A stretch of 64,000 nt of DNA from Charina bottae (taxonomy: Eukaryota > Chordata > Lepidosauria > Squamata > Charinaidae): contig JALMGJ010000025.1 of assembly GCA_023362775.1 (NCBI GenBank), positions 11,141,539-11,205,538 of the forward strand, written 5' to 3'. Shown one piece after another: positions 1 through 11,244 of this stretch. Each line of letters opens with the position of its first letter. Position 1 is the first letter of the stretch. Both the position numbers and the translations under genes were made by a program. The notes under the pieces are model-generated. The model made no database searches and was not told where the DNA came from. It saw only the letters and a program-made list of their open reading frames with translations.

Positions 1-419
1 CCACGACCTCCATTTTCTCAATTTTCTCGACTTCTCGACTTTCAGACAACCTCCATTTTCTCAATTTTCTCGACTTCTCAGGTTTCCCACGACCTCCATT
101 TTCTCAATTTTCTCGACTTTCTTGATTTTCCCACAACCTCTATTTTCTCTAATTTCTCGACTTTCTCGATTTTCCCACGACCTACATTTTCTCCATTTTC
201 TCGACTTTCTCGATTTTCTCACGACCTCCATTGTCTTTATTTTCTCGACTTTCTTGCATTCCCACGACCTGCATTTTCACCATTTTCTCGATTTTCTCGG
301 TTTTCCCACGACCTCCATTTTCTCCATTTTCTCGACTTTCTCAATTTTCCCATGACCTCCATTTTCTCAATTTTCCCGACTTTCTCGACTTTCCCCCGAC
401 CTCCATTTTCTCAATTTTC
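1..419. repeat. Pyrimidine-rich minisatellite, left block
   Basis: Tandem array of about 42-54 bp units on the plus strand, built from short blocks such as ttttctcgattt, ttcccgac and gacctcca. The plus strand is almost all pyrimidine apart from recurring CGA and CA steps, so the minus strand is a long purine tract. The window begins inside the array, so its full length is unknown. The same unit resumes at about 2800 on the other side of an L1 element. Open frames across it are by-products of the repeat. Confidence 0.9.
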
Positions 420-2798
420 TTTTTTTTATAAATTTTGTTAAGATTTTCAAATATACAATGTTAAAAATTGAAAATGAAACAGAAATACAAATACAAATCA
501 AAGAGAAAAGAAAAGAAAAGTGTAGGAAAGTAAAAGAAAGAAAAGACAAACATAGAAATTAGATAACTTCCGATCTATCTATGGTCATAAGAATAGAAAA
601 GATAATTTGTTCTTACATGCTGGCTATTCATATAACGTTCATATACATTTCTTGTCTAATATATACTATTTATATATAATCTAATCATCAAAACCCCATG
701 CAAGCTTTACTCCTCCAGCTTTTTGCAAATCGTCCATCAAAGGCTTCCACTCTTTAAGAAAATAACGGTTTGGATTTTCTTTTAATAAGCATGTCAATTT
801 GTCATTTTCTGCCATATCTAATAATTTCAACATCCATTCCTGTATTGTTGGTACACTTTGATTTTTCCAGTTTTGTGCATATAAAAGTCTTGCTGCCTTA
901 ATCATATATTGTATTATTCTAAAAAAATGTTTTTCTATTTGTACATCCCAAATTCCAAGTAAAAAGAATTCTGGTTTAAATGGTATTCGTATCTGTAGTA
1001 TATTTTGCATCAATGAATGTATCTCAATCCAAAATTTCTTTGCTATTTTACATGTCCACCACATATGATAAAAAGACCCCTCTTGTTTTTTTGCATTTCC
1101 AACATAAGTTGGATATATTCCCATACATTTTTGAAAGTTTTTGTGGGGTCATATACCATCGGTACATCATCTTGTAAAAGTTTTCTTTTACATTATAGCA
1201 CAAGGTAAATTTTAATCCTTTAGTCCACATATCTTCCCATTGTTGAAGTTGTATATTGGGGCCAATATTTTTTGCCCATTGAATCATACAGTCTTTAATT
1301 TGTTCCTCCACCATTTCTCCTTTTAACAATAATTTATACATTTTAGCAATTAAGTGTTCATCAGTTTCACATAGTTGTATTTCAAATTCTGATTTAGTTT
1401 GTTCAAATTCCATTTTTTTTTATCTAACTTAAATTTCTCTATAAATTGCATATAGGAAAGCCATTGAAAAGTATATCCTTCTTGAGCAAGTTCTTCTTTT
1501 GATTTTGTTACATAATGCCCTTGTTCTTTTTTTAAAAAGTCCTTATATGTCAACCACTTGTCCTTATTTCTTATTTCTGTTCTATAGAATGCTTCTTGCG
1601 TAGAAATCCATAAAGGTCTCTTATAACATAAAGTTGATTTATATTTATTCCAAATTCTCAACAAAGACCTTCTAATATAATGATTTTTAAAGTCCACATT
1701 AACTGTAGCCTTATCATACCACAGATATCCATGCCATCCAAATCTTAATGCATGTCCTTCCAAATTTAATAATTTTTCATTTTTCAAAACAATCCATTCC
1801 TTAAGCCATACCAAACCACAGGCTGCATGATATAATTTCAAATCCGGGAGTCCTAGACCTCCTCTTTCTTTTGAATCTTGCAAGACCTTATATTTTATTC
1901 TTGTTTTTTTCCCTTGCCAAATAAATTTAGAAATATCTTTCTGCCACTGTTTAAACGGTTCCTCTGATGTCAATATAGGTAGTGTTTGAAAAAGGTATAG
2001 AATTCGTGGTAATATATTCATTTTAATCACTGATATTCTACCCAATAAAGATAATTGTAACTTTCCCCATCGATCAAAATCTTTTTTAATGTCTGTCCAA
2101 AGTGGAGTATAGTTATTTTGAAATAGTTTAACATTCTTCGATGTTAAGTAAACTCCCAAATATTTTACTTTTTTCTCCATAGAGTATCCCGTCATTTCTC
2201 TCAGTTTCTCTTGTTGATGATAATTCATATTCTTAGTCAAAACTTTTGTTTTCTGTAAGTTAACTTTGAACCTTGCTAACGACCCAAAGTCTTTCAGTTT
2301 CTGCATCAATAATTCAATTCCATCCTGTGGATTCTCTAAGGTAATGACTAGATCATCAGCAAAGGCTCTTAATTTATAAACTTCCTTTTTAACTCTAATG
2401 CCGTGGATACCATTATCTTGTCTAATATCTCTAAGTAAAACTTCTAAAACCAATATAAACAGGAGTGGAGATAAAGGACATCCTTGTCTTGTACCTTTTT
2501 GTATTTCACATGGTTTACTAAATTCTCCGTTAACAATTATTTTTGCACGTTGAGGTGTATATATTGATTTAATCCACTTAATAAAATTTCCTCCAAAATT
2601 CATAGTCTCCAATACTTTAAACATAAAGGACCAGTTTAAGTTGTCAAACGCTTTTTCCGCATCTATGAATATCAAAACAGCTTGTTTTTCATTTTGTTGT
2701 TCTAAATACTCCAGGACATCCAAAACATTTCTAATATTGTCTCTAATTTGTCTTTTAGGTAAAAATCCTGCTTGATCTTGATGAATAAAACTTTTGAC
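420..2798 (-). mobile_element. 5'-truncated L1-type LINE inserted in a minisatellite
   Basis: The minus strand carries the C-terminal two thirds of an L1-like ORF2 followed by an A/T-rich 3' untranslated region. It ends in an A-rich tail, seen as a T run near 420-428. Both flanks are the same minisatellite, so the element appears to have inserted into that array. The 5' break at about 2795-2800 falls just before the reverse transcriptase block, a typical 5' truncation. A TSD cannot be separated from the repeat itself. Two other L1 3' ends in the window (34021-34922 and 57650-58236) share its C-terminal protein sequence. Confidence 0.85.
686..2795 (-). pseudogene. L1 ORF2 fragment (reverse transcriptase and C-terminal region), two frameshifts
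   Basis: L1 ORF2 encodes the endonuclease and reverse transcriptase that drive target-primed reverse transcription. This copy starts just upstream of the RT core. Visible motifs in order are FLPKRQIRDN, FIDAEKAFD, RQGCPLSPLLF and the catalytic FADD (about 2350-2363). A C-terminal region follows with WKCKK and YHMWWTC, the cysteine-bearing segment usual in L1. The endonuclease and the ORF1 protein are absent. The frame breaks twice, near 1412 in a run of nine A and near 1088 in a run of seven A on the coding strand. Otherwise the reading frame is long and well kept, so the copy is probably young or the breaks may be sequencing length errors. The frame continues into the minisatellite upstream only by chance. 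The truncation alone makes it non-autonomous. Confidence 0.85.
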
Positions 2799-2799
2799 T

Positions 2800-3450
2800 T
2801 TCCCCGTCCTCCATTTTCTCGTATTTTCTCGACTTCTTGATTTTCCCACGACCCCCATTTTCTCGATTTGCCCGACTTTCTCGACTTTCCGCCACCTCCA
2901 TTTTCTCGATTTTCTCGATTTTCCTGACTTTCTCAACTTCCCCCGACCTCGATTTTCTCGATATTCTCGATTTTCCCAACTTTCTCGACTTTCCCCCGAC
3001 CTCCATTTTCTCGATTTTACTGACTTTCTGAACTTTCCCCCGACCTCCATTTTCTCGATTTTCTCGATTTTCCCGACTTTCTCGACTTTCCCCCGACCTC
3101 CATTTTCTCAATTTTACTGACTTTCTCGACTTTCCCCCGACCTCCATTTTCTCGATTTTCTCGCTTTTCCTGACTTTCTCGACTTTCCCCCGACCTCGAT
3201 TTTCTCGATTTTCTCGATTTTCCCGACTTTCTCGACTTTCCTCTGACCTCCATTTTCTCGATTTTCCCGACTTTCTTGACTTTCCCCAACCTCCATTTTC
3301 TCGATTTTCTCGACTTCTCGATTTTCCCACGACCTCCATTTGCTCCATTTTCTCGATTTTCACATGTCCTCCATTTTCTCAATTTCCCAACTTTCTTGAC
3401 TTTCCCCCAACCTCCATTTTCTCGATTTTCTTTTCTTTTCTTTTCTTTTT
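2800..3450. repeat. Pyrimidine-rich minisatellite, right block, ending in (TTTTC)n
   Basis: This is the same unit family as 1-419 and contains about a dozen variant copies. Some units gain or lose a ttttctcga block, which gives the length variation. The array closes with a short TTTTC run at about 3428-3450 and then turns into ordinary AT-rich sequence. The long lysine/arginine/serine-rich or phenylalanine-rich open frames here come from repeat periodicity and are not genes. Confidence 0.9.
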
Positions 3451-3586
3451 TAATTAATTACTGTTGAAGAGAAAAGTGAAGGAGCCCTGCCTTCCTGACC
3501 TAGCATCACCATTCTTGGATGATTATTGGGGTCAATATTCTGGCAGGATTTATGGGTGACCCTTCCTCCTGTGTCATAGTTCCAGG

Positions 3587-3587
<1 letters not shown>

Positions 3588-3622
<35 letters not shown>
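3588..3622. repeat. (GATA)n microsatellite
   Basis: About eight to nine uninterrupted gata units. Confidence 0.95.
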
Positions 3623-4435
3623 TTGCAAAGGTCCCAAATTCATTCTATGGCACTTTCAAAACAGAGTGAGGAAGGTCCTGTTTGATACCCGGAGAGCCAC
3701 TGTCAATACAGCCCATATTGAGCTAAGTGGACCCATGAACTGACTTGCCATAATTCAGCTTCCTATATTCCTAAGTCACTTTAAAATCCCATAATGCCCC
3801 AGAACAGTTCTACTTTGGGACATTTGGGAAATGAAGATAATAGCTACTTGGTGCTAATCAAAAGAAAGCTCTCACTATTAGGTCACACCACTGGTGTACC
3901 ACAAGACACCAGAAGCTACTATGTTGGGGCCTCTTTGGGTCTGAAGCTGTTCCTGCTTTTCCTCATGGTCAACGAGAATGTAAAAATCAGATTTTTCTTA
4001 TCAACCCAATAGGTGTTGGATACTACGGATGATGGAGACAACCATGGAACTTGAGTATCATATAATTGTAGTCTCAGTCCATTGCGTAGGCATTGGGTTC
4101 TCCAGTTTAGCCTTCCATTCCTTTCAGTCTTGACCAGCACGGGTCAATAGATTGGAGAAGTTGCAGTCCACAATATATTCAGGGCATCAATTGCCAATCC
4201 CTGGTTAAAAGAAATGCAAAGCTGAACGACATCCATGGTTTGAATCACTCAAGTTGGTCTTGACTGTCTGTACCACAGATTTTGTGGGTCTCTGAAAAAC
4301 TAATGAAAGATGCATGGATATCTAACTGGCTAACACAAAAGTTGCTGGATCATCACCAGGAGAACAAACTTGCTTTTCTGGGGACATGGGAAAAAGTGAT
4401 GTGATTCTTATCCATAGGGAGCCCCTGTAGTAATT
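3623..4435. other. Unassigned sequence
   Basis: I recognise no gene, RNA or repeat family here. The open frames are short and show no domain. Confidence 0.5.
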
Positions 4436-4439
4436 TATT

Positions 4440-4880
4440 GATTTTATATACACATTTATTTTGCAAATTCATATGGTAGCCCATCTTAACTAAATAACTC
4501 TGGAAGGCTAACAAAAACATTTTGTTTTGTTTGTTTGTTTAGAAAAAGTATATGGCCACCCATCTTAAATATATACAGTAACTCTGGGCAGCCAACAACC
4601 ACCAACAAAAAAACCCATGAGCAAACAAAGTTAAAAACAATCCAATAGAAAGAAAAAAAAGCTGAGGCATCAAATAACCAATTCACGAACAGACACACAT
4701 ATCAATAAAGCACAGTGTAAAAAACCATAGAAAACAATCAATTTAAAAACAAATAGTGAAGGGTTCCTACAGGTTGTTTGAGAGCAAAAAAATAAAATTC
4801 ACATACGGGTCTCCACTGGCACCTGAGGGAAAAACCCAGGTCTTCAAGGCCAGGGATAGATTTAAAGAGACCGGATGCTG
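4440..4880 (-). repeat. CR1/L2-type LINE 3' end, antisense, decayed
   Basis: The plus strand shows (TTTG)n, then a block like 'atggccacccatctta…actctgggcagccaacaa', and further on 'cccaggtcttcaaggcc'. The reverse complement is the typical end of a squamate CR1/L2-type LINE: a 'ccttgaagacctgg' coding end, then 'ggcagct…gggtggcc' and an (AAAC)n tail. A better kept copy with the same layout lies at 29916-30192. Confidence 0.6.
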
Positions 4881-4940
4881 CTCAGCCACCCGGTGACTTT
4901 GGGTGACTTTCAGCCAACCACTGCCTCTTAATCTAGTTGA

Positions 4941-5050
4941 TCTAATTCTCTTAATCTAATTCTCTTAATCTAATTCTCTTAATCTAATTCTCTTAATCTA
5001 ATTCTCTTAATCTAATTCTCTTAATCTAATTCTCTTAATCTAATTCTCTT
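4941..5050. repeat. 14-bp tandem repeat
   Basis: About eight copies of the 14-mer tctaattctcttaa with almost no divergence, followed by a G run. The homogeneity implies recent expansion. Confidence 0.95.
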
Positions 5051-5051
5051 T

Positions 5052-5476
5052 GGGGGGGGGGAAAGAAAGATAACAAGCATAAAACAAAATAGTGTTGCAG
5101 CCAATGGGGCAGCTGAGGCAATTATGACTCTGCATAGCCCCACTGAAAAAGACATCTCTAATCTCTATTATCTAATACATTTCTAATCTGCCAAAAGAAA
5201 CCTGTGATAGACATAAAGTAATCCAACTGAAGTCCAGCGCTTTTCTTTCTTTTGGCCATACCCATTGGTTGGAAGGTGGCCTTTGGCATGCTACTGGGAA
5301 AAAAAAGTCCACCCTTCAGCCTGGGGGGAAAGAATCAATTGATTAAACTTCAGCAACAAATGCAAAGCAACTACATGCTACTCCTTATCTACACAGGTTT
5401 CTTGTGGACTTTTTATAAGGAGTACAAACAGTATGGAACATCTGAATGATATACTGGTTAGCATATGAAACTCGGT
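5052..5476. other. Unassigned sequence
   Basis: AT-rich with homopolymers. No recognisable family or coding signal. Confidence 0.45.
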
Positions 5477-5477
5477 G

Positions 5478-5665
5478 TAATTTTCTTGGCAATGGAATGA
5501 AAGTGGTTTGCTATGGCCACCTTCTGGGATTTTTTTCCCAACTTCTCAGTGTAGCTATGGTCCTATGAGTTCCAGGTGGTTTTCCATCCTAGTGATAACT
5601 AATCCAACCCTACTTAGCTTTTCCGAGGTCAACCAAGATTGGCTAGATAGCTTGAATTCCCACAC
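5478..5665 (-). repeat. 5S-rRNA-derived SINE, antisense
   Basis: On the minus strand the head reads like 5S rRNA: a 'gacctcggaaaagctaag' block and then a block like 'tagttatcactaggatgga'. It is followed by a tail containing 'gcaaaccactt…attgccaagaaaa', which resembles the BovB-like tail of lizard SINEs. It is diverged and has no intact 5S gene structure. A second, sense copy is at 53155-53340. The class is the 5S-headed SINEs reported from squamates. Confidence 0.6.
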
Positions 5666-6787
5666 ACCAGCTCATTGAGTGATTTTGGTGTAGTCACAAT
5701 CTCTCAGCAAAACCTGCCAAAATATAAGCGTGATAAATAACTTATTGAAAAGATGTGACATGCCTGATCCATTTACAAGAGACTGAAAGTGCTTTATTTT
5801 TAACTCCGGGAAAGCTTTTGTATCCCTATGATGCTTCTTCACAAAAGGGAAAAAACAGCCAGAGAGAGGAGGAGAGAGAGAGGGAGAGGGTATATGTTTT
5901 CTGAGCATGCATTGCTCAGAGGTTTTTTCATTTCTTTGACAGTCAGGCATTCTGAGCCATAAGTATGCTGGATGCAATCTGATTTCAGAAAGTGGCGCCT
6001 TTTCTGTAGCACTGCAAATCCAATCAAGCTGCACCATCTACTTAGAAAAACATGATCTTAGATACATCTCCTAGTGTGTAAACAAAGAAACTCAGGAGAA
6101 AATCATACAGACACCTAGTCTCCACTTATTTTTTTAAAAAATGCTCAGAGAAGGTAGGCTATTCAGACATGATCACAACAGTGGAATCCTACCAACAGCT
6201 TCCTGACAGCTGACTGCAAAGTTTGATTAGTGGTTTATGTTCATTGATATGCTTTCTGAATCATCCTAGGCCTGTATATCTGCTCAGCATCCCAAAAAGG
6301 AAGAATAAAACACCCGCTTTCTGCACAAAACATTTGTCTGAAACTAAAAGCAGGCTTAAAATAGATGGCAAAAGCAAACTAATGTATAGCAATTCACACA
6401 GTAAATATTGAGGTACAGATATTTGTGGCTTGGAGTCTTTGAACTGAGTTATACATCCAGCTACTATACTTTGTACTATACTGATGGGCGTTTTTTCAAA
6501 TGATACTATTCACAAGTTGGAGAAAGACAAAAGGTCCTTTGTAAAACATGTTGCTAGCAGTAAAGTTAGGGCTGTTGGTTAACAAATAATAATACTAAGC
6601 ATGTATCAGGACTGCAACATGCAAGAAACAGAATTTTAAGCCTTCACTCCCCCTGGTAATCCTGTTGAAATTGCCCTCCCAAGTGCAACAGAGAAAAAGA
6701 CCCCATTGGTACCAACAGATGCACCTCCCCATCGGTCCTTGCAGCACAGACTGTTGCGGTCCTGGTTGTCAGGCTTCACTTACTATT
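5666..6787. other. Unassigned sequence
   Basis: No domain or repeat family recognised. There is a short GA-rich patch at about 5871-5890. Confidence 0.45.
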
Positions 6788-6799
6788 ACCCCAACTCCT

Positions 6800-7062
6800 T
6801 TTTGTTGTTTATTCGTTCAGTCATTTCCAACTCTTCGTGACTTCATGGACCAGCCCACGCCAGAGCTTCCTGTTGGCCGCCACCATCCCCAGCTCCCCCA
6901 TGGTTGAGTCCGTCACCTCCAGAATACCATCCACCCATCTTGCACTGGTCAGCCCCTCTTCCTTTTGCCTTCCACTTTCCCTAGCATCAGCTTCTTCTCC
7001 AGGGTATCCTGTCTTCTCATTACGTGGCCAAAGTACTTCAGTTTTGCCCTTAATATCATTCC
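6800..7062 (-). mobile_element. BovB LINE, severely 5'-truncated, 12-bp TSD
   Basis: The minus strand carries the last part of a BovB reverse transcriptase C-terminus and its 3' end. The motif 'cttcgtgacttcatggaccagcc' is seen on the plus strand. The fragment is flanked by the perfect 12-bp duplication accccaactcct at 6788-6799 and 7063-7074, so this is an original truncated insertion and not erosion. Its sequence matches the copy at 22360-22990 more closely than the one at 54159-57148, which points to a separate BovB subfamily. Confidence 0.85.
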
Positions 7063-7074
7063 ACCCCAACTCCT

Positions 7075-9180
7075 ACCCAAGCAGAAAGAGATTCAAGGCA
7101 ATAGTTCTTTGCTTAGCTAGTTTATTGCAGATATTAGATAATCCAAAATAGGGTAGAAAACCAGTATGTGCAAACTCTAAGTCTCAGTCTCAATATATAT
7201 TGCAATCCTGAAGGTCAAACTTTATGTCTGTTTTTCTCACCTGTACAGCCTAATGGACTACAAGCTGGTCATTTCTCAGTGGGAAGGGCCACTGATATCT
7301 GGGCACTGTTACTGTCTCAGACTCGCTGTATCTGATGTTGATTCTTCTAGATCTCACACTGGGGCTAGAATTAATTTGGGGGGGAAAGACTTAATTGTCA
7401 CTACAGACAGTATTATTAAGAAAACATGGACTCAAAAAGGCATCTGAACCATGATAACACCAACATGACAAAAAAAAAACATGCATCATGACATCCCAAC
7501 ATAACCTTCACCTTTTCGTGTCTGCATTGCAAAGTTGCACATACTTACATAAGAGGTAGAATTTGTCTCACAGCATTGCAATGCACATTTCATCCTTGGG
7601 ATACTAATGATCCAAACTGAGTCTAGTTAGGCTCCCATTCTCTGAGTAGTAAAGATCCCCTTCGTTTCCTCTTGTAAGTGGCTGAATTGCCTTGAAGTAC
7701 TGTATGTATTTGAATGAAAGTGAATAAATGATTACATAAGATAGGTCTAGAGTTATGTTTCGTCTTGTAGAGCAGACTTGCTTATTCAGAGCCCTCCACC
7801 CCTTATTCACTGCATACTGTAGTTAATATGCCATATGCATTGGGTGTGCTGTTGCCTGCAAAGGCCAACAGGTCGGAGAGGGCATGACAGCCACAGGCTT
7901 CATCTTTGACAAGGAATCTGCAGCACTGTCTGGGCTTCAATATCAGAGCAGATGAACACTCTCCCACCAATCAGACATGGAAACATCCAAGACAAAGAAA
8001 AGTTCCTTTTCTTCTGCTTCTCAGTAACTCACCATGGGACTCACCATCAGTTGGTGGAAATAAGACAAATGCCCAACAGGTACTATAACAATTGCCATTA
8101 GCTGGCTGAGTTAAATAAATTGGAGCAGCATGCTGACTCCAAGATTTAGAAGGTCCACAGAGAGATGCAATCCCAGACGAGTTATCTTTCCTTCTCATCA
8201 GCACTACTGCCACTGTCCATTTGTTTGTCTCTCCCTCTGAGTCCAATTGACAGTATGGCTGGAAAATGAGAATGAGGCATGTGGAAGTTATTCTTTTTCT
8301 TATTGCTCTCTTGGACACAAGAGGCATCAATAGGGAAGGAGAAGCGCAAAGAAGAAAGCTTCAAGAAATGGCACTGCCTCCCCCCCCTTACTGCAGAGCA
8401 GACATAGGCAAGCACCCAATTATGCCAATGAAGCACCATATTACAGACAATAATTCCTATTACCAGCGGTAATGTTTTTCTGCTTAGTTTTATTAGGCTT
8501 ACATTTTTCCAATATTGCCTTGGGACTGATATATGAAAACTTTACAAAACCGGTGCCTAACAGCCTCTTTGCATCTTCTTCTATAGTATTTACTTGGCAA
8601 TTCCAATATGAAGGGTGAAAACACAGCCGTTGCCAAGTCCTTTTCTGCCTCTTTGAAGTCGCGGCTGGACACGCAGGTCTCTTCTGTCCGCCACCATCAC
8701 TGCCTCCCTGTGCCTTGGAGCAGATGAGAGTCAAACTGTAATTAAAAGAAAAAGTGCACTTTTCCTGGGTGTTAATCAACTTGATCCCAGGCAGTTTGTT
8801 GGAACCCAGCAAGGCACATCCTAAAGCTGATGACCGTAACAATGCAGTAATAGTACTTTTTTTTCTGCTAGAAATATAGCTTTTAACAAAATTACATTTT
8901 TAAAAAGGAGCTGCTCTAAGACCTTGTACAGGAGGCACTTAGCCATTATCTGCTGAATTCTACTGGACTGTTCAGGTTCATTTCCTATTCTGAACAATAT
9001 AAATTCCAAAATATCTTTCTTCTTTTATCCACATGTCTCCTCATGGGGTTAGTGAAACATTATTTCATTTTTACTGTTCTTGGGAGGCATATTTTGTTTG
9101 GATAATGGCCAGTTTAAAATACAGTCTGCTGTAGGCTCATTCAAGCAAATGGACTTGGCATTGCTGGAATCCCAGTGATT
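7075..9180. other. Unassigned sequence
   Basis: About 2.1 kb without a recognised exon, RNA or repeat. The longest frame (8441-8842, minus) is low in conserved character and has no identifiable domain. Confidence 0.45.
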
Positions 9181-9420
9181 TCATTTGAAGGGCGGAGAGG
9201 GAAAGCCCTCCAAGCTGGTCTCCAGTTTCTCTAGTACTTGTCCCCGACAACACACAAAGTCCTTGTCCTGCTCTGTGTTCAGAATCTACTGTAGTTCTCA
9301 TGGGATTTTACTCCCATGTAAGTGCACTCAGCAACACAGCCAGGGAGGAAGGTGGAAACTGGAGCGTGCAAATATGTGTATACAAGGGAAAGAAGAATCC
9401 TTGCCTGCCTCAGTGGGTGT
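9181..9420. other. Unassigned sequence next to microsatellite
   Basis: Nothing recognisable. Open frames that cross into the neighbouring GT/GA tract are low-complexity artefacts. Confidence 0.4.
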
Positions 9421-9501
9421 GCATGTGTGTGGGTATTTATGTGTGTGTGTGTGTACATATATTGTACATATACATATACATACACACACATACACACACA
9501 C

Positions 9502-9549
<48 letters not shown>
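9421..9549. repeat. Compound (GT)n/(AC)n/(AG)n microsatellite
   Basis: GT, TACA and CA runs are followed by about 21 AG units. The tract is open in several frames only because dinucleotide repeats lack stops. Confidence 0.95.
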
Positions 9550-9551
<2 letters not shown>

Positions 9552-9882
9552 TGCTGTGTGCATGCAAGAAACAAAACCCTAGGTATGTACAGATAGCAAA
9601 TAAGAATGTGCACACACATAGGCATATGTGTACATTTGAGGGAAAAATGCTTGCTGGAGGATGTTGGGAAGGGGGGGTGCTAGTCAGAGAGAATGCCTGT
9701 CTGTCTGCATTATTATTATCTTTTTGGTAATCCACAGGGGGAAATTGTCTCCCACTATTAGTTGTCCTCCTACTGCCTGTCTTAGTACAACATGGAGTTC
9801 TGTTCTATAAACAAGTCCTAGAATCATGTTTCAGAGCTTCTGTTTTCATCACTGGGGGAAAACTTCTTGTACAAATGACTCG

Positions 9883-9884
9883 TG

Positions 9885-9916
<32 letters not shown>

Positions 9917-9942
9917 TGTGTGTGTTTATACACACACACAGT
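9883..9942. repeat. (TC)n(TG)n(AC)n microsatellite
   Basis: A TC run passes into about 13 TG units and then a short CA run. Confidence 0.95.
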
Positions 9943-11240
9943 ATATTGCTTTTATCATAATTAGAGTTCACAGAGTAATTAGAAATGGGAAATGTTCCCA
10001 CAGCTGTACACCTACTTCAAGAGTCAACCTCACATACAAAACACTAGCAAACTGAGTCATTAAAATGTAATAATAATTCACAATACACAAAATCAAGAAG
10101 TTTGCAATTTGAAATTTGAAATATCTGAGGATTATCAAGCCAACATAGCATCAGAACAGGAAGGGATCTCCCACCCCCCCATCTCTCTCCCTCTCTGTCA
10201 CACACACCCCCACACACAAGTGGGAGGTTCCAATGTCACCAGGGAATATCTTCTCCCATCTACAGCATTTTCATATACTGTAGCTTGTCCATTTTGCCAA
10301 GGTATCGAGAAGGAAGGAATTTGTGTTGTTGCTTAGCAACATCATTTCCTTTATCCTCTAATATATGAGGGGAAATAGCTAAATATGTTTACTTATTTAA
10401 GATTGGTGGCAGCAGCACTTAGAGCAGCAGAAGCAGCAGATGGATAATCTTTTTATGGTAGGTGCCAATAGTTTTCAGTCAAACTAGGAGAGTGGGCTGG
10501 AGACCCAGAGATATCACCAGCAGGCCTTTTTCCTCAGGTGGGAGAGGGTTTAAGTGGAAAATAGATGCAGTAAGCAACGTGCTGCTAAAGCTGGGAGGCT
10601 CACAAGTACATAGGCCTTGTGAGTTATCTTCTTAAAGGCACCCAAAGCAACAGTCACAAGCTTCAAAGGGGCAGGTTCAACAGGGTGGTCAAAGTCCCAC
10701 CTCTTTTAACATGCACCACCTGCATGGCATGCCTATAAAAAGGGGCAGAGCTTTGCTTGCCTGTCATGCCCACCATTTTGAAGCCAGTAACTGTCATTGC
10801 AGACGTCCCTGACTGAGTTGCCAGTTGAGCAACAAATAGGCAAAAGCAGACTAGAAATGTGCCGATCAGGTCAGAATCTTTGGATCTCTCTATTGAATTA
10901 TCACATACTGTGGATTTAATTCAAATGTCAAATTGGTTCAGCCACACAAAACACCTATCAAATCACTGAACAGATTCAGAAGAAACTGATTTCATTCAAC
11001 GATTCAATCCAAAAATCAGAAAGTCAGTTTCAAGATTCAGATCAAATCTTTACACAGACCTTATGGGTATATTTGTAGCTGACATCTACATTCTTCCTGC
11101 TACGTGCCTCTTGCACAGATGCAAGCCCCATTAGCTGTTTGGGTAGTTGGGTAGATGAACAATACAGTAGATGGGGCAAGATCATATACTTTGGCAAAGC
11201 TGACATTTTTCTAGGAAATTAGTAATTTTTATTTCTTTTT
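9943..11240. other. Unassigned sequence
   Basis: No gene recognised. A degenerate stretch rich in 'gattca/gaatca' words lies at 10870-11050 and may be an old repeat that I cannot classify. Confidence 0.4.
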
Positions 11241-11244
11241 AACT

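Noticed and set aside
1..419. CRISPR-like array
   Set aside because: Units abut without unique spacers and vary in length; this is a minisatellite in eukaryotic DNA.
2755..3363. Long lysine/arginine/serine-rich open frames on the minus strand
   Set aside because: They follow the minisatellite period exactly; absence of stops is a property of the purine-rich unit, not coding selection.
9279..9735. Overlapping open frames on both strands with SLSLSL, TQREREREREREREREREFA-like or HTHTH repeats
   Set aside because: Dinucleotide microsatellites are open in all frames; flanks show no domain.
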